DNA of 64,000 bases from an uncultured Opitutales bacterium (GTDB taxonomy: Bacteria > Verrucomicrobiota > Verrucomicrobiia > Opitutales > UBA953). The stretch covers positions 41,133 through 105,132 of the forward strand of contig CAKUQY010000002.1 in assembly GCA_934675585.1 (NCBI GenBank), in the 5' to 3' direction. The translations under genes were made by a program, and so were the position numbers. Below the pieces are notes generated by a model. That model saw only the letters and a program-made list of their open reading frames with translations, was not told where the DNA came from and did not search any database. Within the stretch, counting starts at the first letter, position 1; each line of letters opens with the position of its first letter. Of this stretch, positions 52,517-61,190 are shown one piece after another.

Positions 52517-54241
52517 ATGAAAAAAATCTTTTCTCAATTAAATATTTTCAACTTTTTTACAATCTTTGCAATTGCAACAATTATTCTTACAACACTCGTT
52601 TATTGCCTTCCCGAAAACGCGCGTGACACTTCTTTCGACTTGGAAAAAATTTCCCGTTGGATAAAATTATTTTTATCAATCGGTTGGATGACTTTATTTT
52701 TAATTTGGCTTTCATGGTTAAATTTCTGGTTGAGAACAGTGGCTCTTGCTCTCATTTTAATTCCAAACATTTTCTTTTTTTACATCGCATGGACTTTTAA
52801 GCTACCTTATTCATATATGCTTTTGGTTGACATTTTGGAAACAAATCCTCAGGAAGCATTTTCATTCATTAATATTTCCGCGATCGCGGGAACGCTTCTG
52901 GCGGGAACGCTCATTGTCGGAATATCAATTCTTCTCGGCAAATTAAAAATAACAATTCCCATGGGAAACAAAACAAAATTATCGCTCATTTTCGGCGTTC
53001 CCGCGTTCTCCGTTCTTTTAAAATATACGCCGCTTGTCGCAATTATGGTTCTTCCGTCCCAAATATTGAAAATCAAAAACGATGCGATGGTTTACTATCA
53101 AAACGACCGCACAATTTTAAGCGAGCTGATAAAAATTGACGAAAACATAAACACGAAAAACGTTCCAACTGTTTCCGAAAACGCACCGACCGTTTTTTTG
53201 CATTTGGGCGAATCGGTTCGCGCCGACCACGCGCCGATGAACGGATATTCCCGAAACACGTTCCCGCGCGTTTTTGAAAAATACAAATCAGGTGAAGTCG
53301 TTTCGTTTCCCAACTGCACATCATTTTCGACATCAACGCGACTTTCTTCAATTGCAATTTTAACCCCGCAAAGTTCGAGCGATCAAATTATAAAATTCGG
53401 CACTTTTATTCCCTATTTAAATGCCGCAAAAATAAAGACACTCGGTTTCTTTTCATCAATGCCCAACGGTGGCAGATACTACGATTCAGCACTTTTATGC
53501 ATTACAAAAATGCTTCAAGAAAAACATTTTTCGCCCAAGACTTCGGACGACTTAATGCCGCTCGTGCATAAAATGCTCTCCGAAAAAAGCGATACTGAGA
53601 AAAATTTTTATTTTTATTACGGAGAAGGCGCCCATGTTCCCGCGACACTTTATAATTACGAAAAATACAATGTCTTTACGCCCGTTCCCGCAAAAAATGA
53701 AGGCTACGTTGAAGACGAGCGCCGAATAAACGCTTACGACAATTGCTGCGTTGCAACCGATGATTTTTGCGGGAACGCGATTGATGCGCTCGCTGATAAA
53801 AATGCAATTTACATTTACGTTGCAGACCACGGAGATATGCTCGGTGAAGACGAATATTGGGCGCGCAACAGCGAATGCGCACTGCGTCCCGAATGTCGCC
53901 GCGTTTTATTTTTCATTTGGTGTTCCGAAAAATTTCGCAAAAAACATCCCCAAAAATGGAACGCGCTTTGCGGGAACGCAAAAAATCTTCCCTGCGTTTC
54001 CCATGACTATATTTATCACACGATTCTTGAAGCAACCGGAGTCCATACTCCGCAATATCAGCCAGAACTTGATTTGTTTTCCGAAAATGCAAAAGCGTTC
54101 CCGCTGGAAATTCCAAAATTTTTCAACGGATTGAAAATCTCAAATAAAGAATTAATTTGGGCGGGAAGGCCTGCCGATAAAAAATTCTCAGAAAAACGTT
54201 TGGAAGAACGGCAAAAACGCTTAAACGAAAAAAACAAATAA
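52517..54241 (+). CDS. Phosphoethanolamine transferase (EptA-like, sulfatase fold)
   Basis: 574 residues. About five N-terminal hydrophobic helices (to ~200) and a periplasmic alkaline-phosphatase-like domain: G-E-S-V-R-A-D-H-A-P-M-N-G-Y-S-R-N-T-F-P near 237-256, the nucleophile region S-T-S-T-R-L-S-S, and the metal site D-H-G-D-M-L-G-E. Adds phosphoethanolamine to lipid A or surface glycans, which often gives resistance to cationic peptides. Followed by an acyltransferase gene 15 bases later, likely co-transcribed. Confidence 0.88.
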   Translation: MKKIFSQLNIFNFFTIFAIATIILTTLVYCLPENARDTSFDLEKISRWIKLFLSIGWMTLFLIWLSWLNFWLRTVALALILIPNIFFFYIAWTFKLPYSYMLLVDILETNPQEAFSFINISAIAGTLLAGTLIVGISILLGKLKITIPMGNKTKLSLIFGVPAFSVLLKYTPLVAIMVLPSQILKIKNDAMVYYQNDRTILSELIKIDENINTKNVPTVSENAPTVFLHLGESVRADHAPMNGYSRNTFPRVFEKYKSGEVVSFPNCTSFSTSTRLSSIAILTPQSSSDQIIKFGTFIPYLNAAKIKTLGFFSSMPNGGRYYDSALLCITKMLQEKHFSPKTSDDLMPLVHKMLSEKSDTEKNFYFYYGEGAHVPATLYNYEKYNVFTPVPAKNEGYVEDERRINAYDNCCVATDDFCGNAIDALADKNAIYIYVADHGDMLGEDEYWARNSECALRPECRRVLFFIWCSEKFRKKHPQKWNALCGNAKNLPCVSHDYIYHTILEATGVHTPQYQPELDLFSENAKAFPLEIPKFFNGLKISNKELIWAGRPADKKFSEKRLEERQKRLNEKNK

Positions 54242-54256
54242 AACCCAGAAATATTT

Positions 54257-55336
54257 ATGAAAAATCTATTTTCGCTTTCCCTAAATGAATGTTCAGCAAT
54301 TCGCGGAATTGCTATCATAATGATTTTTGTTCACAACTATTGTCATTGGATTTTTTCCGCGAAAGAAAACGAATATCAATTCTCGCGGGAACGCGTAAAT
54401 GTTTTGAATGACGCATTGTCAAATTTTAATTGGGATTTCCCCGCACAAATATTTTCATTTTTCGGACATTACGGCGTTCCCATATTTTTATTCTTATCGG
54501 CTTATGGTCTGGTAAAAAAATACGAAATTACCCCCCCCCACGAAAATATAAAATTTGAATTATTTAAAAATTCAATATCTTTTCTTAAAACTCATTACCT
54601 AAAACTTGTCGCTTTAATGCTTTTAGGTTATACGGCGTTTTTTGGAGCGCACGGACTTATCAACGGCGAAACGGAACTAAAAATTCCCCGAACAATCGCC
54701 AACTTTTTAATGGTCGCCAATTTAAATCCAAAAACGATTCACATCGGTCCGTTTTGGTATTTCGCTCTAATGATGCAACTTTATATTATTTATCGCATCA
54801 TTTTGTTTCCCGTTCGATCCAAAAAATATTGCAAAATCGGTCTTCCTATCGCAATTTCAATATTCTGCTGTTTGCTTCACTTTGTTGCAGGCGAAGAAAC
54901 ATTCGCAATGAGATTTATAAGATTTAACGCATTCGGAGGAATTTTACCGTTCTCGTTAGGGCTAATTTTTGCAAGACTCGATCGCCCGCAAAATAAAATT
55001 CCCGCAAAAAAATCAAAATGGATAATGCCAATTATTTTTACGGGAGCAACCGCGCTTGTCTATCCAATGAGTCTTGAATTTATTTCATGGATAATTTTAC
55101 CCGCAATCGTTTGCGTTTGGTCAATCGCGTTCATAAAATGCGTTCCCGAAAAAACAATCAGTCTGCTCGCCTGGATTGGAGGAATAAGTTCTTTTATTTT
55201 TGTTTTTCATCCGACAACGCGCGCCTTTTGTATGATAATTTCAAATCACGGCTTAACTTATACTGGCATTTTCATTTACATTGCCAGCACGATTTTAGTT
55301 GCAGCAACTTGGCGATTTATTGCAAAAAATCTCTAA
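54257..55336 (+). CDS. Membrane acyltransferase (acyltransferase 3 family), with C9 tract
   Basis: 359 residues and about ten hydrophobic segments. The N-terminal E-C-S-A-I-R-G-I-A-I-I-M-I-F-V-H is the family R-G-x-A...H start. Probably O-acetylates a surface polysaccharide or lipid. Nine consecutive C (54531-54539) encode Thr-Pro-Pro-His and are in frame here; gain or loss of one base would stop the protein after about one third. Confidence 0.85.
   Translation: MKNLFSLSLNECSAIRGIAIIMIFVHNYCHWIFSAKENEYQFSRERVNVLNDALSNFNWDFPAQIFSFFGHYGVPIFLFLSAYGLVKKYEITPPHENIKFELFKNSISFLKTHYLKLVALMLLGYTAFFGAHGLINGETELKIPRTIANFLMVANLNPKTIHIGPFWYFALMMQLYIIYRIILFPVRSKKYCKIGLPIAISIFCCLLHFVAGEETFAMRFIRFNAFGGILPFSLGLIFARLDRPQNKIPAKKSKWIMPIIFTGATALVYPMSLEFISWIILPAIVCVWSIAFIKCVPEKTISLLAWIGGISSFIFVFHPTTRAFCMIISNHGLTYTGIFIYIASTILVAATWRFIAKNL
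54531..54539. repeat. Homopolymer C9 in the acyltransferase gene
   Basis: Nine C in a row within codons 92-95. The reading frame is open (ON) in this sequence. Confidence 0.9.
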
Positions 55337-55367
55337 ACACCGCCCTCGTTCCCGCAAGCCCGAAATT

Positions 55368-55396
55368 TTGATTTTTAAATCCCGATTGGATATAAT
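55368..55396 (+). promoter_or_regulatory. Promoter of the thioesterase gene, predicted leaderless start
   Basis: TTGATT (55368-55373), 17-base spacer, TATAAT (55391-55396), then seven bases and the ATG at 55404. Same geometry as the CsoR-gene promoter. It also argues against the in-frame ATG at 55395, which lies in the -10 box. Confidence 0.7.
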
Positions 55397-55403
55397 GCTT
55401 TTT

Positions 55404-55802
55404 ATGATTAGCACTCAAATAAAAGTCGTCGTGCGATTTGCCGAAACCGACGCGATGGGCGTCGTTTATCACGCTAATTATTTGCCGTGGTTTGAAATCG
55501 CACGCACCGCGCTCATCGCCCAAATTGGTCTGCCCTACACGCAACTTCACGCGCAAGGATTTAATCTTCCCGTACTCGAAGCCAATGTCAAATATCGACT
55601 TCCCGCAAAATACGATGACGAGCTCATCGTTACCGCAACCATCAAAGAAATGCCACAATTGCGCATCTACATTGATTACACGATTCATCGCGGGAACGAA
55701 CTTTTGACCACGGGAACGACCACACACGTTTTTATGAATAACGACGGTCACGCCATGCGCCCGCCCGAATTTGTTTTAGAAACTTTCAAAAAATACTTTT
55801 AA
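55404..55802 (+). CDS. Acyl-CoA thioesterase (YbgC/FcbJ, 4HBT family)
   Basis: 132 residues from the ATG at 55404. Hot-dog fold with the family signature R-F-A-E-T-D-A-M-G-V-V-Y-H-A-N-Y-L-P-W-F-E-I-A-R, including the catalytic Asp. Hydrolyses acyl-CoA or acyl-ACP; in many bacteria it is linked with the Tol-Pal system, but no tol genes are nearby. Start chosen from the promoter position. Confidence 0.9.
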   Translation: MISTQIKVVVRFAETDAMGVVYHANYLPWFEIARTALIAQIGLPYTQLHAQGFNLPVLEANVKYRLPAKYDDELIVTATIKEMPQLRIYIDYTIHRGNELLTTGTTTHVFMNNDGHAMRPPEFVLETFKKYF

Positions 55803-55844
55803 TAATTGACAATTGAGAATTGACAATTTTTTAGGGGAATTATT

Positions 55845-56414
55845 ATGCTCACAAAATTCGAGTTGCGAAAAACCTTGCGCGCGCAACGTCGCTCGCTCGT
55901 TCCCGCCGACGCGCAAAATCAAGCAAAAATTTTGCTAAAACACTTACTCGATTGGCAATTTTTTAAGCGCGCCACTTGCATCGCAACTTATGTTTCTTTT
56001 GCGGACGAGCTCGAAACGCACACGCTCATCAACACAATTTTAAAACTTGGCAAAACGCTTTGCGTGCCACGCGTTAATGGAAATAATTTAGAACTCTGCC
56101 AAATTCGCGTTCCCGCCGAAGAGCTCGTTCTCGGCACATTCAACATTCTCGAACCCTCAAAAAATTGTCCCGAAATTGCGCCCGCGTTCCCGCAACTCCA
56201 CGTCGTTCCCGCGCTTGCCTTTGACGCGAACGGCAATCGCTTGGGCTACGGACGCGGCTTTTACGACCGTTTGCTTAAAAAAATCGCGCCCGATGCAATC
56301 ACGCTCGGCATCGGCTATGATTTTCAATTGCAAAAAAGCATTCCCGCCGAAATTCACGACAAGCGTTTAAATTTTATCGCAACGCCAACGCGTGGCATTA
56401 TTGCTTGCGATTAA
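55845..56414 (+). CDS. fau: 5-formyltetrahydrofolate cyclo-ligase
   Basis: 189 residues. N-terminal K-F-E-L-R-K-T-L-R-A-Q-R-R-S-L and the C-terminal signature N-R-L-G-Y-G-R-G-F-Y-D-R-L-L-K define the MTHFS/YgfA family. Uses ATP to make 5,10-methenyl-THF from 5-formyl-THF. A good Shine-Dalgarno AGGGG lies 8-9 bases before the ATG. Several motif-encoded Val-Pro-Ala inserts lie between conserved blocks. Confidence 0.92.
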   Translation: MLTKFELRKTLRAQRRSLVPADAQNQAKILLKHLLDWQFFKRATCIATYVSFADELETHTLINTILKLGKTLCVPRVNGNNLELCQIRVPAEELVLGTFNILEPSKNCPEIAPAFPQLHVVPALAFDANGNRLGYGRGFYDRLLKKIAPDAITLGIGYDFQLQKSIPAEIHDKRLNFIATPTRGIIACD

Positions 56415-56445
56415 TTTTGCGACGCCGACGCGTTCCCGCAGAGTC

Positions 56446-56488
56446 AAAAAAAAATCGTTCCCGCAAAATTCACGGGAACGATCTTTTT
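56446..56488. terminator. Bidirectional terminator made of two inverted iterated motifs
   Basis: Arms ATCGTTCCCG (56454-56463) and CGGGAACGAT (56473-56482) with a 9-base loop, an A-run on the left and a T-run on the right. It lies between the convergent genes fau and kbl and can serve both. Confidence 0.87.
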
Positions 56489-56504
56489 ACTTTTCGCGAG
56501 CGCG

Positions 56505-57710
56505 TTATTGAATGCCTTCGGCTGCGAGTTCGTTCTTAACTTCAATGAACGCCGCGAGTGCTTTTTCCAAATCGGCGCGCGTGTGGCCAGCGGTGATTTG
56601 CGTGCGAATGCGCGCTTTGCCTTTTGGCACAACTGGATAGAAAAATCCCGTCGCGTAAATGCCTTTCGCGAGCAAACGACGCGAATATTCCTGAGCCAAA
56701 CGCGCGTCGCCGAGCATCACCGGCGTGACAGGGTGCGTTCCCGGCACGACATTAAAGCCCGCTTTCGTCAAACCTTCGCGCCAGAATTTCGTGTTTTCCT
56801 GAATGCGTTGAACGAATGAGGGATCTTTTTCGAGCAACTCAAGCGCTTTGAGCGCGCCGCCGACAATTGCGGGAGCGATTGAATTTGAGAAAAGATAAGG
56901 ACGCGACTGTTGGCGAAGCAATTCGATAATTTCTTTTTTGCCCGAAGTAAAACCTCCAGAACCGCCAGAAATGCCCTTGCCGAGCGTTCCCGTGATGATG
57001 TCCACGCGGTCCATCACGCCGCAATATTCGTGCGTGCCGCGACCTGTCGCGCCCAAGCAGCCAGTCGAATGGCATTCGTCAAAACCGACAAGCGCGTCGT
57101 ATTTGTCAGCCAAATCGCAAATACCTTTGAGGTCTGCAATCACGCCGTCCATCGAGAACGAGCCGTCCGTGAAAATCATAATATTTTTCGCTCCCGCCGC
57201 GCGCGCTTCTTTGAGCTTGGCTTCGAGATCTTCCATGTTATTGTTTTTGTAGCGATAACGCGTTGCTTTGCAAAGACGCACGCCGTCGATGATGGAAGCG
57301 TGATTCAATTCGTCTGAAATAATTGCGTCGCCTTCTTTCAAAAGACATTCAAACAAACCGCCGTTCGCATCAAAGCACGCACCGTAAAGAATCGTATCTT
57401 CTGTTTTAAGAAATTTTGAAATCGCTGCTTCAAGTTGTTTGTGAATCGTTTGTGTGCCACAAATAAAACGCACCGACGCGCAGCCAAAACCATATTTATC
57501 AAGTGCTTCATGAGCCGCTTTAATCACGTCTGGATTGTTTGCCAAACCAAGATAATTGTTCGCGCACATATTGATAACTTCGCGACCATCTTCAAGCGTA
57601 ATATGAGCCGCTTGTGGAGAAGCAATCACGCGTTCATCTTTGTACAAACCCGATTCGCGGATTTCCGCCAAACGCGCTTGCGCCGTTTTGAGATATTCTT
57701 TGTATGCCAT
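56505..57710 (-). CDS. kbl: Glycine C-acetyltransferase (2-amino-3-ketobutyrate CoA ligase)
   Basis: 401 residues. PLP-dependent alpha-oxoamine synthase: [19 protein letters not shown] and the PLP lysine in [14 protein letters not shown]. Very close in pattern to bacterial Kbl. Cleaves 2-amino-3-oxobutanoate with CoA to glycine and acetyl-CoA in threonine breakdown. The usual partner threonine dehydrogenase is not in the window. Contains only a few motif copies. Confidence 0.93.
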   Translation of the reverse strand: MAYKEYLKTAQARLAEIRESGLYKDERVIASPQAAHITLEDGREVINMCANNYLGLANNPDVIKAAHEALDKYGFGCASVRFICGTQTIHKQLEAAISKFLKTEDTILYGACFDANGGLFECLLKEGDAIISDELNHASIIDGVRLCKATRYRYKNNNMEDLEAKLKEARAAGAKNIMIFTDGSFSMDGVIADLKGICDLADKYDALVGFDECHSTGCLGATGRGTHEYCGVMDRVDIITGTLGKGISGGSGGFTSGKKEIIELLRQQSRPYLFSNSIAPAIVGGALKALELLEKDPSFVQRIQENTKFWREGLTKAGFNVVPGTHPVTPVMLGDARLAQEYSRRLLAKGIYATGFFYPVVPKGKARIRTQITAGHTRADLEKALAAFIEVKNELAAEGIQ

Positions 57711-57840
57711 AGTAATTTTATTTTACTCCCGTTTAGCAACGGCGCGCAAGTATAGACTATCGAAATTATAAAAATCGCGTTCCCGCAAAAAACAAAAAAA
57801 TTCCCAAACGCGCCATTGCAACATTGGGAATTTTAAAAAT

Positions 57841-57915
57841 TGGCAGCGGGTACGGGAGTCGAACCCGTCTTTGCGAATTGAGAATCCGTCGTCCTAACCG
57901 ATAGACGAACCCGCC
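57841..57915 (-). tRNA. tRNA-Glu(CUC)
   Basis: Minus-strand cloverleaf: acceptor GGCGGGT/ACCCGCT, D-arm GTCT...GGAC, anticodon loop TTCTCAA (anticodon CTC), T-arm with GTTCGAC, encoded CCA. The anticodon stem has one A-C mismatch at its outer end. Confidence 0.92.
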
Positions 57916-57974
57916 AAAATCAAAGTAAATAAGATTAAACCACATTCACAAATCGAAATCAAGAAAATTCCCCC

Positions 57975-58003
57975 TTGACTTAAAAACGATTTTGCGATAA
58001 AAT
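57975..58003 (+). promoter_or_regulatory. Promoter of tRNA-Met
   Basis: TTGACT (57975-57980), 17-base spacer, TAAAAT (57998-58003), 17 bases before the tRNA. Confidence 0.75.
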
Positions 58004-58019
58004 TGATTCTACATTTAAC

Positions 58020-58094
58020 GCCAGAGTAGCTCAGCGGTAGAGCGCGGGACTCATAAGCCTAAGGTCGGTGGTTCAAATCCACCCTTTGGCACCA
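58020..58094 (+). tRNA. tRNA-Met(CAU)
   Basis: Acceptor GCCAGAG/CTTTGGC, D-arm GCTC...GAGC, anticodon loop CTCATAA, T-arm GGTGG/CCACC with GTTCAAA, encoded CCA. The anticodon stem pairs only in its middle three positions. CAU could also be the modified Ile tRNA; the sequence alone does not settle this. Confidence 0.9.
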
Positions 58095-58100
58095 ATTTAA

Positions 58101-58137
58101 AAACCTGTTTGCAATTTGCAGACAGGTTTAATTTTTT
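58101..58137 (+). terminator. Terminator after tRNA-Met
   Basis: Arms AAACCTGTTTGC and GCAGACAGGTTT (one G-T pair) with a short loop, followed by six T. Its presence argues against an ATG at 58116 as the start of the next gene. Confidence 0.8.
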
Positions 58138-58217
58138 CGCGGGAACGGCAATATCGCATCAAACGCGCGCGCGATAAATCATTGCAAAAATCACGCAAAA
58201 CGGACAAAATTGTATGC

Positions 58218-59006
58218 GTGAGATTGTTTTTTCTTTTAGTTTGGACTTTGATTGCGGTCGCCTGTGGCATGTCGCTAAAAAGTTGGCTGAGTACTTACGG
58301 GCGTTCCCGTGAAGAAAGTGCAATCATGCAAGAAAAAGACGATAAAGACTACAAGCGCGGGATCGATTTTGTCAACGAAGGCCGCTACGAACAAGCCATC
58401 AATAGCTTTGAAAAAGTCATCGAAAAAAATCCAAACGCCATCGAAAGCCATCTGCAATTAGGAACGCTCAAAAAGCAAGAAAACCGTCCATTCGAAGCCG
58501 TTTACCATTTGCAACAATATTTGCGCCGCGCCAATCTTAAAAATACGCGCATCATTGAAGATTTAATTAAAGGGGCTCAACAAGACTACTTGCGCACAAT
58601 TCCAGGGCGTCCGTTTGACACCTACAAGCTTTCTGACACCGTCGAAAAAAAATACGACAGCATTCGCCACGAAAACGATAATTTAAAGCGCCAACTCGCG
58701 ATTTCGGAAGCGCGCATCAAAGAATTAGAAAGCTACGCTGCGCGCCCAACGCGCCAGCCGCCAACGCAATCGGTTGCCGTCGTCAAAAAGAAAAAGCCTG
58801 TTGTCGTCGAACAGCCCAAACCCACGCCCGAACCTGATCCCGTCAAAAATTACACGGTGCAATCTGGCGATACGCTCGGAAAAATTAGTCGCAAATTTTA
58901 CGGAACTTCTGCGCGCTGGCAAGAAATTTTTAACTACAACCAAGATGTGCTTTCCGATCCCGCAAAATTAAAGCCGGGAATGGAAATCAAGATCCCGCCA
59001 AAATAG
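58218..59006 (+). CDS. TPR and LysM domain protein
   Basis: 262 residues from a GTG at 58218; the ATG at 58116 is inside the tRNA terminator. N-terminal membrane helix, one or two TPR units (Y-K-R-G-I-D-F-V-N-E-G-R-Y-E-Q-A-I-N ...), a coiled-coil stretch, a Pro/Lys linker and a C-terminal LysM domain (Y-T-V-Q-S-G-D-T-L-G-K-I-S-R-K-F-Y-G). LysM binds peptidoglycan, so this is a membrane-anchored periplasmic wall-binding protein. Specific role unknown. Confidence 0.85.
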   Translation: MRLFFLLVWTLIAVACGMSLKSWLSTYGRSREESAIMQEKDDKDYKRGIDFVNEGRYEQAINSFEKVIEKNPNAIESHLQLGTLKKQENRPFEAVYHLQQYLRRANLKNTRIIEDLIKGAQQDYLRTIPGRPFDTYKLSDTVEKKYDSIRHENDNLKRQLAISEARIKELESYAARPTRQPPTQSVAVVKKKKPVVVEQPKPTPEPDPVKNYTVQSGDTLGKISRKFYGTSARWQEIFNYNQDVLSDPAKLKPGMEIKIPPK

Positions 59007-59018
59007 ATTTTCAAACCA

Positions 59019-60116
59019 ATGAAAATCAATCAAATACGCGTGCAAAACTTTCGCAACATTGCTTTCGCAACGCTTGCGTTTTCTAAATTGAAAGTTTTTT
59101 TATTCGGCGAAAATGGTCAAGGCAAAACCAATTTGCTCGAAGCCGCATCGCTTTTGACCGCCCTGCGCTCATTTCGCACGCGGGAACAAAAATTGCTCAT
59201 CAAAAAAAATGAAAAAATCGCGCAAATCGCCGTCGAAATCGAACACGAACAAAAACTTTGCAAACAAATTATTTTAACCCTCAAAAACGATGGTTCAAAA
59301 ATCGTCGAGCTCGACAACGGAAACATCATTTCTCAAATCGGCGATTTTGTTGGACGCTTTCCCGTCGTTGTTTTTTCTTCAGAAGACATCAAATTATTGC
59401 GTGGCTCGCCCACCTTGCGGCGCCGCTGGTTCAACATGACAATTTCCGCGGTTAACCCCAATTATCTCAACCAAATTCAACGCTACAAACGCACGCTCGA
59501 ATCGCGCAACGCTATTTTAAAAAACACCGCAACCGACGCGACAAATGCGCAACTTGACGCGTTTGACGAAATTTTAGCAACGCTCGCCATCGACATTCGC
59601 CAAACTTGCGAAAACGCCGTCCAAGAAATCGCAACATTTTTTAACGACTTTTCAAAACGCATTTTAAAAATTGACGTTCCCGCAACGCTCATTTACAAAC
59701 CGAACGTTCCCACAGAAAACTGCCAAGACAGAAACGAATACCTCGCGCTACTCAAACGCATGCGCCACATCGATTTTATTCTCCACGCAACCCAAAAAGG
59801 TCCACACCGCGACGATTTTGACTTTTTGCTCGACGGGAACGCCGCCGCAGACTACGCATCCGAAGGCCAACAGCGCGCCATCACGCTCGCGCTCGGACTT
59901 TCTCAGTTGGCCTATTTTCGCAAACACACCAATATCGCTCCAGTCATTTTGGCGGACGATGTCTTGGGAGAACTCGATCCCGCGCGACGTGAAAATTTTT
60001 GGAACGAAATTGGCAGCGATTTGCAAATTATCGCCACGGGAACAGAAAAACCCAACAACAATGACAACAGCTGGAATATTTTTCACGTCATCGAAGGCAA
60101 TTACCAAACATTATAA
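59019..60116 (+). CDS. recF: DNA replication and repair protein RecF
   Basis: 365 residues. Walker A G-E-N-G-Q-G-K-T at 30-37, ABC-type signature (Y-A-S-E-G-Q-Q-R) and Walker B (V-I-L-A-D-D-V-L-G-E-L-D) in order. Loads RecA at gaps. No dnaA/dnaN beside it, so this is not a typical origin region. Motif copies fall between conserved blocks. Confidence 0.95.
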   Translation: MKINQIRVQNFRNIAFATLAFSKLKVFLFGENGQGKTNLLEAASLLTALRSFRTREQKLLIKKNEKIAQIAVEIEHEQKLCKQIILTLKNDGSKIVELDNGNIISQIGDFVGRFPVVVFSSEDIKLLRGSPTLRRRWFNMTISAVNPNYLNQIQRYKRTLESRNAILKNTATDATNAQLDAFDEILATLAIDIRQTCENAVQEIATFFNDFSKRILKIDVPATLIYKPNVPTENCQDRNEYLALLKRMRHIDFILHATQKGPHRDDFDFLLDGNAAADYASEGQQRAITLALGLSQLAYFRKHTNIAPVILADDVLGELDPARRENFWNEIGSDLQIIATGTEKPNNNDNSWNIFHVIEGNYQTL

Positions 60117-60120
60117 ATTT

Positions 60121-60345
60121 ATGGAAAAATTATTCTCAATCATCACACTCTGTGCAATTGCGGGAACGCTCGCTGGGTGCTCACTTTACACGCCCGAAAA
60201 AACCTACACCTATTGGCGCTACAACGCGACAACGCAAATGTACGCTCCCGTACGCAGCGAATATCCAATCGACGAAATCGCACTCAAAGAAGAAGGGCTC
60301 GTCAGCAAACTCCCTGAAAACGCTAAAACAACCGAACCACAATAA
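60121..60345 (+). CDS. Small lipoprotein
   Basis: 74 residues. Signal peptide with lipobox L-A-G-C (Cys at about 20), preceded by a motif-encoded Ala-Gly-Thr. The rest is Tyr-rich and charged, unassigned. Starts 4 bases after recF and its stop overlaps the start of the next gene (TAATG), so it is part of that operon. Confidence 0.75.
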   Translation: MEKLFSIITLCAIAGTLAGCSLYTPEKTYTYWRYNATTQMYAPVRSEYPIDEIALKEEGLVSKLPENAKTTEPQ

Positions 60346-60920
60346 TGAAAAAAGTTTTAACAATCTTAACCAACGGCGTCGAAGAAACTGAAGCCATCGC
60401 GCCCATCGACTTGCTACAACGCGCGGGAACGCAAAATACAATCGTCGCCCTCGCCGTTCCCGCGGGAACGCAAACCATTACTGGACGCTCAAATATCACG
60501 CTCACCGTTGACACAAGCTTGGAAGATTTGCTCAAAACGACAAACATCGAAAACCTGGCAGAACAATTCGACGCACTTTTTATTCCTGGCGGCCCCAGCA
60601 CTTGGAAACTTTTAGACGACGGGAACGCCTCTAAAATCGCCCAAGCGTTCAACGCTAAAAACAAACTCATCGCCGCCATTTGCGCTGCCCCGCTCATTCT
60701 CAAAGACGCTGGGCTAATTCAAAAAGAAACGCAAATCTCCGCCCATTCATGCACCTGGCAAGAAATCCCCCAAGCACAATTTTCTGCGCCATTCCAAATC
60801 GATAAAAATTTGCTCACCTCGCGAGGCGCGGGAACGGCGGTCGCGTTCGGCATCGAATTTGTCCGCGCACTTTACGGGAACGCCACCGCGCAAAAAATCG
60901 CAAGCGACATTATGATGTAA
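60345..60920 (+). CDS. DJ-1/PfpI-family protein (YajL-like)
   Basis: 191 residues. N-terminal L-T-N-G-V-E-E-T-E-A and the nucleophile Cys in I-C-A-A-P-L, as in DJ-1/ThiJ proteins. Proposed roles include glyoxalase III, deglycase and chaperone activity; they are disputed. Three motif-encoded Ala-Gly-Thr/Val-Pro-Ala inserts lie outside the active site. Last gene before the tRNA-Leu promoter. Confidence 0.87.
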   Translation: MKKVLTILTNGVEETEAIAPIDLLQRAGTQNTIVALAVPAGTQTITGRSNITLTVDTSLEDLLKTTNIENLAEQFDALFIPGGPSTWKLLDDGNASKIAQAFNAKNKLIAAICAAPLILKDAGLIQKETQISAHSCTWQEIPQAQFSAPFQIDKNLLTSRGAGTAVAFGIEFVRALYGNATAQKIASDIMM

Positions 60921-60928
60921 AAAATTGC

Positions 60929-60957
60929 TTGCATTTGTTCCCACAAAAGCGTAAAAT
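60929..60957 (+). promoter_or_regulatory. Promoter of tRNA-Leu
   Basis: TTGCAT (60929-60934), 17-base spacer, TAAAAT (60952-60957), 23 bases before the tRNA. Confidence 0.7.
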
Positions 60958-60980
60958 GTATCTTACAAGCGTTTACACTT

Positions 60981-61065
60981 GCCCAGATGGCGAAATTGGC
61001 AGACGCGTCAGACTCAAAATCTGATACCGCGAGGTGTGTGGGTTCGACCCCCACTCTGGGTACCA
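60981..61065 (+). tRNA. tRNA-Leu(CAA)
   Basis: Class II tRNA with a long variable arm. Acceptor GCCCAGA/TCTGGGT, anticodon stem CAGA/TCTG with loop CTCAAAA (anticodon CAA), variable arm TACCGCGAGGTGT, T-arm with GTTCGAC, encoded CCA. Confidence 0.93.
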
Positions 61066-61070
61066 ATTCA

Positions 61071-61117
61071 AAAACGGCTGAATTAGCATCAAAGCTTTTC
61101 AGCCGTTTTTATTTTTT
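61071..61117 (+). terminator. Terminator after tRNA-Leu
   Basis: Arms AAAACGGCTGAA and TTCAGCCGTTTT with a 15-base loop, followed by further T-runs. Confidence 0.85.
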
Positions 61118-61190
61118 ACAAAAACCGAGTTCCCGCAAAAAAATCTTCGCGGGAACGCAAATCTTAACAAAAGCGCGGGAACGAGAGGAG

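Noticed and set aside
58116..58217. N-terminal extension of the LysM protein from the ATG at 58116
   Set aside because: This ATG is inside the terminator hairpin of tRNA-Met, and the stretch is basic and motif-derived; the GTG at 58218 directly precedes the membrane helix.
59019..60116. Replication origin near recF
   Set aside because: No dnaA, dnaN or gyrB beside it and no cluster of DnaA boxes seen.
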